From Alphaproteobacteria bacterium (lineage in GTDB: Bacteria; Myxococcota_A; UBA796; UBA2385): 64,000 nt of DNA. The position numbers and the translations under genes were made by a program. The notes below the pieces were generated by a model. It ran no database searches. It had not been told where the DNA came from and saw only the letters and a program-made list of their open reading frames with translations. The first letter of the stretch is position 1; every line of letters begins with the position of its first letter. The stretch covers positions 120,929 through 184,928 of the forward strand of contig JACKEY010000012.1 in the NCBI GenBank assembly GCA_020632755.1, given 5' to 3'. Positions 60,022 through 64,000 of the stretch are shown here, in pieces.

Positions 60022-61008
60022 ATGGAGCCGGAGCAGCCCGCGTCCTCGGAGCAGCGCTTGTCCCTTCGCCCTGGCCACCAGATCGGCCCCTACGTCGTCG
60101 ACCGGCTGGTCGGGCGTGGCGGCTTCTCCGTCGTCCTCGCTGCCCACCACGCCGAGCTGGGCACGCGACACGCGCTGAAGTGCGTGTTCGTCGACAGCGA
60201 GTTCCTGCGGCGCAAGGCCCTGCGGACCGCGGCCCTCCAGGCCAGCCTGAACCACCCGGCCATCGTCTCGTCGACCGACCTCATCGAGTCCCGGTTCGGC
60301 GTCGTCGTGGTCTTCGACCTGATCGACGGGCCGCCGCTGGACCAGGCCCTCGCCCGCAACCTGCTGGCGGCCGGCGAGCGCGACCAGGTCGCCAGCGCGC
60401 TGCTCAACGCGGTGGCCTGGCTGCACGGCAACGACATCGTCCATCGCGACATCAAGGCCGCCAACGTCCTGCTCGAGTGGTCCCTGTCCAGCTTCCGTGC
60501 GCTGCTGACGGACTTCGGCGAGGCGCGCCCCCTGACCGGGCCCTTCAACACCCTCGAGACCGAGCCCGGCTTCGTCGCCGGCACGCTGGACTGCATGGCG
60601 CCCGAGCGCCGGATGGGACCCTGCGCCCCCGACCCGCGCCAGGACACCTACTCGCTGGGCTGCCTGCTCTACCGGCTGTACTGCGGCCGCCCGCCCTTCG
60701 ACCCGGCGGACTCCGACATGCTGCTCACCCATCAGCGCCACGAGGTGTTCGTGCCGCCGCTCGAGCTCGTGCCCCACCTGCCCGAGCACCGCGCGGCGGC
60801 CATCGTGGGCAGCCTGCGCGCCGACCCACGCGACCGGATCCCCGACGGACAGACGCTGCGCGCCGTGTTCCACGGCGATCTCGGGCCCGACCCGTGGCTG
60901 CACGGCTACGACCCGATCCGCGGCAACAGCGCCGAGTCCACGCTGCCCGTGCTCGACCTGGACACGACGCCGGCGGAGATCTCGACCGGCGGCAACCGAC
61001 CTGTGTGA
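60022..61008 (+). CDS. Eukaryote-like Ser/Thr protein kinase (1)
   Basis: A 328-residue kinase with all key residues: GRGGF glycine loop (31-35), ALKC with catalytic Lys 53, HRDIKAANVLL (about 141-151), TDFGEA (about 163-168) and MAPERR. No transmembrane segment or sensor domain is present, so it is soluble. ATG 60022 gives a 20-residue lead before the glycine loop. It is a tandem paralogue of the kinase at 61121, sharing its C-terminal layout (LRADPRDRIPDGQTLRA). Targets are unknown. Confidence 0.9.
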   Translation: MEPEQPASSEQRLSLRPGHQIGPYVVDRLVGRGGFSVVLAAHHAELGTRHALKCVFVDSEFLRRKALRTAALQASLNHPAIVSSTDLIESRFGVVVVFDLIDGPPLDQALARNLLAAGERDQVASALLNAVAWLHGNDIVHRDIKAANVLLEWSLSSFRALLTDFGEARPLTGPFNTLETEPGFVAGTLDCMAPERRMGPCAPDPRQDTYSLGCLLYRLYCGRPPFDPADSDMLLTHQRHEVFVPPLELVPHLPEHRAAAIVGSLRADPRDRIPDGQTLRAVFHGDLGPDPWLHGYDPIRGNSAESTLPVLDLDTTPAEISTGGNRPV

Positions 61009-61120
61009 CACTCGGGCGTAACCCCATGTCTCCAGGTGTCGTCTTGATGAGCGCCGCTGGCTGCGAGCCCTATGATGAGACCCTGCCGCACGGTCCCTGT
61101 GTGGCACCCGCGGGGTCGCC

Positions 61121-62077
61121 GTGAAGCTGTTCCCTGGCACACGTGTCGGTCGCTACACCCTTCGCAACGCCCTGGGTCGCGGCGGCTTCTCCCAGGTCTA
61201 CGCCGCCCGTCACGCCGACCTCGGCACGCTCCACGCGCTCAAGTGCATCCCGCTGGAGTCTGCGGTGCAGCACCGCCGCACCCTGCGGGAAGCCGCCCTG
61301 CAGGCGTCCATGCGGCACCCCAACATCGTGGCCGCCACCGACCTGTTCGAGCAGGACCAGTGTGTGTTCGTCGCCTTCGACCTGGTCCAGGGGCCGTCGC
61401 TGCGCGACCACCTGCGGCAGAACCCGATCACGCCGTCCGAACGCCACCACATCGTCAGCAGCCTGCTCAACGCCGTGTCCTACCTGCACGGCAACCACAT
61501 CGTGCACCGGGACCTCAAGCCCGGAAACGTGCTGCTGGACCTGTCCGGCAGCCACCCGGAAGTCCGGCTCACCGACTTCGGCGCGGCCGTCGCCATGCGC
61601 GGCCCGCTGTCGGAGACCACCGATCCCGGCAACGTCGTGGGCACCCCGGCCTACATGGCGCCCGAAGTGCTGGCGGGCAGCGTCGAGCCCGACCCCGCCG
61701 AAGACGTCTTCTCGCTGGGTTGCATGCTCTACCGCCTGTACTGCAGCCACCCGGCCTTCCCGGCCGACGACCTCGAGAGCACCCGCCGGGCGCGCCAGCA
61801 GGAAGCCTTCCTGGCCCCCGAAGAGGTCCGCCCCGGCCTGGATCCCTCGCTGGCCGCGGTGATCACCAGCTGCCTGCGCGCCGACCCCCGCCGTCGCGTG
61901 CCCGACGCCGTCACCCTCCGCGCCTTGTTCCACGGCCACCTGGTGGCCGATCCGTGGATGGAAGGCTGGAACCCGATGTTCGACGAGAGTGCGACCAGCA
62001 CGCTGCCGATCCCGCCGCTGTCCGGCGCCTACCGGATCCTGGAAGACAGCACCAGCATGACGATCCCGTCGGGTTGA
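61121..62077 (+). CDS. Eukaryote-like Ser/Thr protein kinase (2)
   Basis: A 318-residue kinase. Glycine loop GRGGFS (19-24), Lys 41 (ALKC), HRDLKPGNVLLD (about 129-140), TDFGAA (about 151-156), YMAPE, and LRADPRRRVPDAVTLRALFHG near the C-terminus. It is soluble. GTG 61121 is used; only a weak ribosome site is visible. A TATGAT (61071-61076) in the 112-bp gap could be a -10 element of its own promoter. It is a clear duplicate of the first kinase, with a different C-terminal tail. Confidence 0.9.
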   Translation: MKLFPGTRVGRYTLRNALGRGGFSQVYAARHADLGTLHALKCIPLESAVQHRRTLREAALQASMRHPNIVAATDLFEQDQCVFVAFDLVQGPSLRDHLRQNPITPSERHHIVSSLLNAVSYLHGNHIVHRDLKPGNVLLDLSGSHPEVRLTDFGAAVAMRGPLSETTDPGNVVGTPAYMAPEVLAGSVEPDPAEDVFSLGCMLYRLYCSHPAFPADDLESTRRARQQEAFLAPEEVRPGLDPSLAAVITSCLRADPRRRVPDAVTLRALFHGHLVADPWMEGWNPMFDESATSTLPIPPLSGAYRILEDSTSMTIPSG

Positions 62078-62107
62078 GCCGCGCCCGACCGGCCAGGTCG
62101 CCGACGC

Positions 62108-63520
62108 TCAGTCCGCCTTGAACTGGTCTTCTTCGCCGAACCGGAAGCCCGCGGCGACCTCCGCACGCGAGCCGGCGGCGATCCGGTGCGGGAGGTTCCG
62201 CCGGTAGAACTCGGAGGTGTTGTCGAGCGATTGGCGATCGCCTTCGAGGTGCTTCTTGGGGCACCCCCCCCAACAGATGGGGAGGAAGGTGCACCGTCGA
62301 CAGTCCGGCATACGGGTCGGGTCGAACCCCTCCCAGAACGCCCGGTCCTCGAAGGGGGCATCCGCCTCCGGGCCCCCGCGCAGCGTCTCGACGGCACGCT
62401 CACGCTCGCCCACCTGCAGCCCACAGCGGTAGACCAACGCCTCGGCTCCGACGACGAACGAGTCCGCGGCCAACGCCGCACAGACACTGCGCTTCGGCCC
62501 CAGCCCGTCCTGGAACCAGGCCGTGACCACCGCCTCGGGCTTCCGGCACCGCTCGCGGACCCGATCGAGCACGGCCTCGAAGGCCTCGGGCGAGAGCTCG
62601 TTCCGACGGACGAAGTCACTTCGCTGCGAGAACCGCGTCACCCGAGCCGGCTGGATGGTGCACCGTCCGGGCCGGTCCAGCCAGCGCCGTTCCTCCACCA
62701 TGTCCAGGAACGGACCGACATCTTCGACGTTCGCAGGTGTCAGGTTCAGGCGTACGTCCACCTGGGTGACCTCGAGCAGGGCATCGACGACCGACACAGC
62801 CTCGTCGAATGGGCTCGCGCCGCGCGAGGTGCGGTACCCGGAGCGAAGCCGCCGGACCCGGTTGTGGCGGGATCGCATGCCGTCGAAGCTGATCTGGACC
62901 TGGCGCAGCTGATGCGCCTTGGCGAACCCCGCGGGGTCGTTCGGCCACGAGGACCCGTTCGAGATCATCGACGCCGCGTACGCGATGCCGAGCTCGCGGG
63001 CCATCGCCTGGAGCCGCTCGGAGCACGAGCGCAGGAACTCCTGGTTCAGCATCGGCTCGCCACCGTACCAGTCCACGTGGAGCGCAGATCGCCCTCCTGC
63101 CACGAGGCGGCGCCGCGTCTCGGCCACGATCGCGTCGACATCGTGTTCCTGCAGGGCATCCTCGGTGCGGTCCTCGTAGCAGTACCAGCATCCGAGGTTG
63201 CAGTCCTGGGTGGTCGTCACGGTGAGGGTCATCGGTGTCCGGCCGCGGGCCTCCCAGTACCGCTGGCGAATGGCGAGGAGCTCGTCGCCGGCCCCCTCCG
63301 GGCGCAAGATGCCGGCGGCCACCAGACGGGAGACGATGCTCGGGGCGACCCCTTCCGGATCGATGCGCGCCGGCCATCGGACCAGGTTCTCGGCGATCTC
63401 GACCCCGGCGCTGCCGGGGAAGGAGACGACGGCACCCGAAGCTGCGTTGTAGAGCAGCGCGCCACCGTCCGCGGTCGGCACGGCCAGGTTGTAGCGAGAG
63501 GTTCTGTACACCCGGCTCAC
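62108..63520 (-). CDS. Radical SAM/SPASM peptide maturase
   Basis: A 470-residue enzyme. The N-terminal ~90 residues (RYNLAVPTADGGALLYNAAS) resemble the leader-binding segment of peptide-modifying radical SAM proteins. The SAM cluster is CNLGCWYC (C107, C111, C114), with WYGGEPMLN near residue 149 and QISFDG near residue 218. The C-terminal SPASM domain retains a cysteine set: CAAL, CGLQ, DCRRCTFLPICWGGC (about 414-428). Two auxiliary Fe-S clusters are expected. GTG 63520 overlaps the stop of the small precursor gene by 4 bp (GTGA). It is convergent with kinase 2, 30 bp apart. Confidence 0.9.
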   Translation of the reverse strand: MSRVYRTSRYNLAVPTADGGALLYNAASGAVVSFPGSAGVEIAENLVRWPARIDPEGVAPSIVSRLVAAGILRPEGAGDELLAIRQRYWEARGRTPMTLTVTTTQDCNLGCWYCYEDRTEDALQEHDVDAIVAETRRRLVAGGRSALHVDWYGGEPMLNQEFLRSCSERLQAMARELGIAYAASMISNGSSWPNDPAGFAKAHQLRQVQISFDGMRSRHNRVRRLRSGYRTSRGASPFDEAVSVVDALLEVTQVDVRLNLTPANVEDVGPFLDMVEERRWLDRPGRCTIQPARVTRFSQRSDFVRRNELSPEAFEAVLDRVRERCRKPEAVVTAWFQDGLGPKRSVCAALAADSFVVGAEALVYRCGLQVGERERAVETLRGGPEADAPFEDRAFWEGFDPTRMPDCRRCTFLPICWGGCPKKHLEGDRQSLDNTSEFYRRNLPHRIAAGSRAEVAAGFRFGEEDQFKAD

Positions 63521-63732
63521 TCGTCGTCGATCGCACCCACATCGACCAGAGCCAGGCAGGCATCACCGTAGCCACACAGCGCGGCCCGCCCAGCGTCCGG
63601 CTTGCCGTCTGGCGTCGCCGGGAGGATGTCCACCATCTCGAACGAGAGTCCAGGCCGAAGCCTCAACGTGACCTCCGGGCTCTTCTCCTTCGATGCGACG
63701 AGGGTGATCTTCTTGCGAGTCGGACGCTTCAT
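63517..63732 (-). CDS. Candidate RiPP precursor peptide
   Basis: A 71-residue peptide. A basic N-terminus (MKRPTRKKITLVASKEK) leads a leader-like middle and a C-terminal 22 residues with two cysteines, C53 and C59, in the motif ALCGYGDACLAL, ending DVGAIDDE. GGAG lies 5 bases before ATG 63732. It is directly upstream of, and coupled to, the radical SAM/SPASM gene. No signal peptide, lipobox or transmembrane segment is present. Gene order and the GTGA overlap make it the likely substrate of the maturase; the modification (thioether or other crosslink at Cys or Tyr) is unknown. Confidence 0.75.
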   Translation of the reverse strand: MKRPTRKKITLVASKEKSPEVTLRLRPGLSFEMVDILPATPDGKPDAGRAALCGYGDACLALVDVGAIDDE

Positions 63733-63858
63733 GGACACTCCAATGGGGCGGTGAGAGCAACGCCCCGACGATAGCAGACGGCGCTCCGGCGCGGGGGAAG
63801 CGGGCCGCACGTCCCCTTCCCCCTGGCGATGCGACGACTCCGGCCGCCGGGGCCAGGC

Positions 63859-63902
63859 GCCGGCTCAGCGTCGGCTCAGCGCCGACTCAGCGTCGACTCC
63901 GC
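63859..63902 (-). repeat. 11-bp tandem repeat at the 3' end of the partial lipoprotein gene
   Basis: Four copies of GAGYCGRCGCY (minus strand) span the stop codon; each copy contains TGAG across its join, so the stop is repeated downstream of the coding end. It is only visible by eye as a perfect 11-bp period with purine/pyrimidine variation. Confidence 0.65.
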
Positions 63903-64000
63903 TTCGTAGGTGCCCTCCAGCTGGCCATCCGGCGCGCAGGCCCCCGACAGGTCCAGCACCAGGCGGTCGGTGCCGTCTCCCTTGGGATCCGCCACGAAGG
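63876..64000 (-). CDS. C-terminal end of an exported Asp-rich-type protein (partial)
   Basis: The window edge cuts this gene; only its last 40 codons are present, ending LEGTYEAESTLSRR. The fragment KGDGTDRLVLDLSGACAPDG resembles the C-terminal beta domain of the lipoproteins at 58-60 kb. It is on the same strand as the RiPP pair and lies 143 bp upstream of it. Its N-terminus and full role cannot be read here. Confidence 0.65.
   Translation of the reverse strand, partial: FVADPKGDGTDRLVLDLSGACAPDGQLEGTYEAESTLSRR

Overview
The window is 64 kb of very GC-rich bacterial DNA, densely coding, with many genes overlapping by 4 bp (GTGA or ATGA). The best guess is a Gram-negative, predatory-type delta-proteobacterial lineage (Myxococcota or a close relative). 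This is inferred from the lipoproteins with long Asp-Thr-Asp repeats, the MopE-like and FG-GAP motifs, the eukaryote-like Ser/Thr kinases and the overall gene style. No rRNA, tRNA, insertion sequence, CRISPR array or phage module was seen.

Layout. (1) 1-10.9 kb: the division and cell wall (dcw) cluster, murE(end)-murF-mraY-murD-ftsW-murC-murB-like-ddl-ftsQ-ftsZ, closed by hairpins. murG and ftsA are missing from their usual slots, and the MurB-like protein has lost key motifs. (2) 11.2-17.5 kb: a repeat-bearing membrane protein, a PAS-GGDEF-EAL protein, a TrmN6-like methyltransferase, a HEAT protein and a lipoprotein. (3) 17.5-22.7 kb: aerobic benzoyl-CoA (box) catabolism, with boxR, a Rieske oxygenase, boxC and boxB, and two near-identical palindromic operators. 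(4) 22.8-26.2 kb: small accessory genes (YchJ-like, LysM, M48 peptidase, DUF697-like/SHOCT). (5) 26.3-33.7 kb: one tightly packed seven-gene unit, proB-proA-SGNH hydrolase-Rieske-unknown-radical SAM-2OG oxygenase, which looks like a biosynthetic operon attached to proline synthesis. (6) 33.7-41.9 kb: secreted proteins, a radical SAM protein, and a TetR-controlled pair related to 2-hydroxyacyl-CoA dehydratase and its activator. (7) 41.9-47.5 kb: nrdA-nrdB (class Ia ribonucleotide reductase) with tandem NrdR boxes, followed on the same strand by an unknown protein and a radical-SAM-like protein that lacks the SAM-cluster cysteines. (8) 47.6-51 kb: an acyltransferase and an NMT1/THI5-type ABC importer. 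(9) 51-64 kb: a TPR-like protein, an ECF-like sigma factor, Asp-rich lipoproteins, a FEN-type exonuclease, two tandem Ser/Thr kinases and, at the right end, a candidate ribosomal peptide (RiPP) locus. That locus is a 71-residue two-cysteine precursor overlapping a radical SAM/SPASM maturase.

How it fits together. Oxygen-using enzymes (BoxB, two Rieske proteins, 2OG oxygenase, class Ia RNR) point to aerobic or microaerobic life, yet five radical-SAM-fold proteins or oxygen-sensitive Fe-S systems sit alongside them. The strongest candidates for an undescribed system are the RiPP-like pair at 62.1-63.7 kb, the proBA-linked tailoring operon, and the pseudo-radical-SAM gene downstream of nrdAB.
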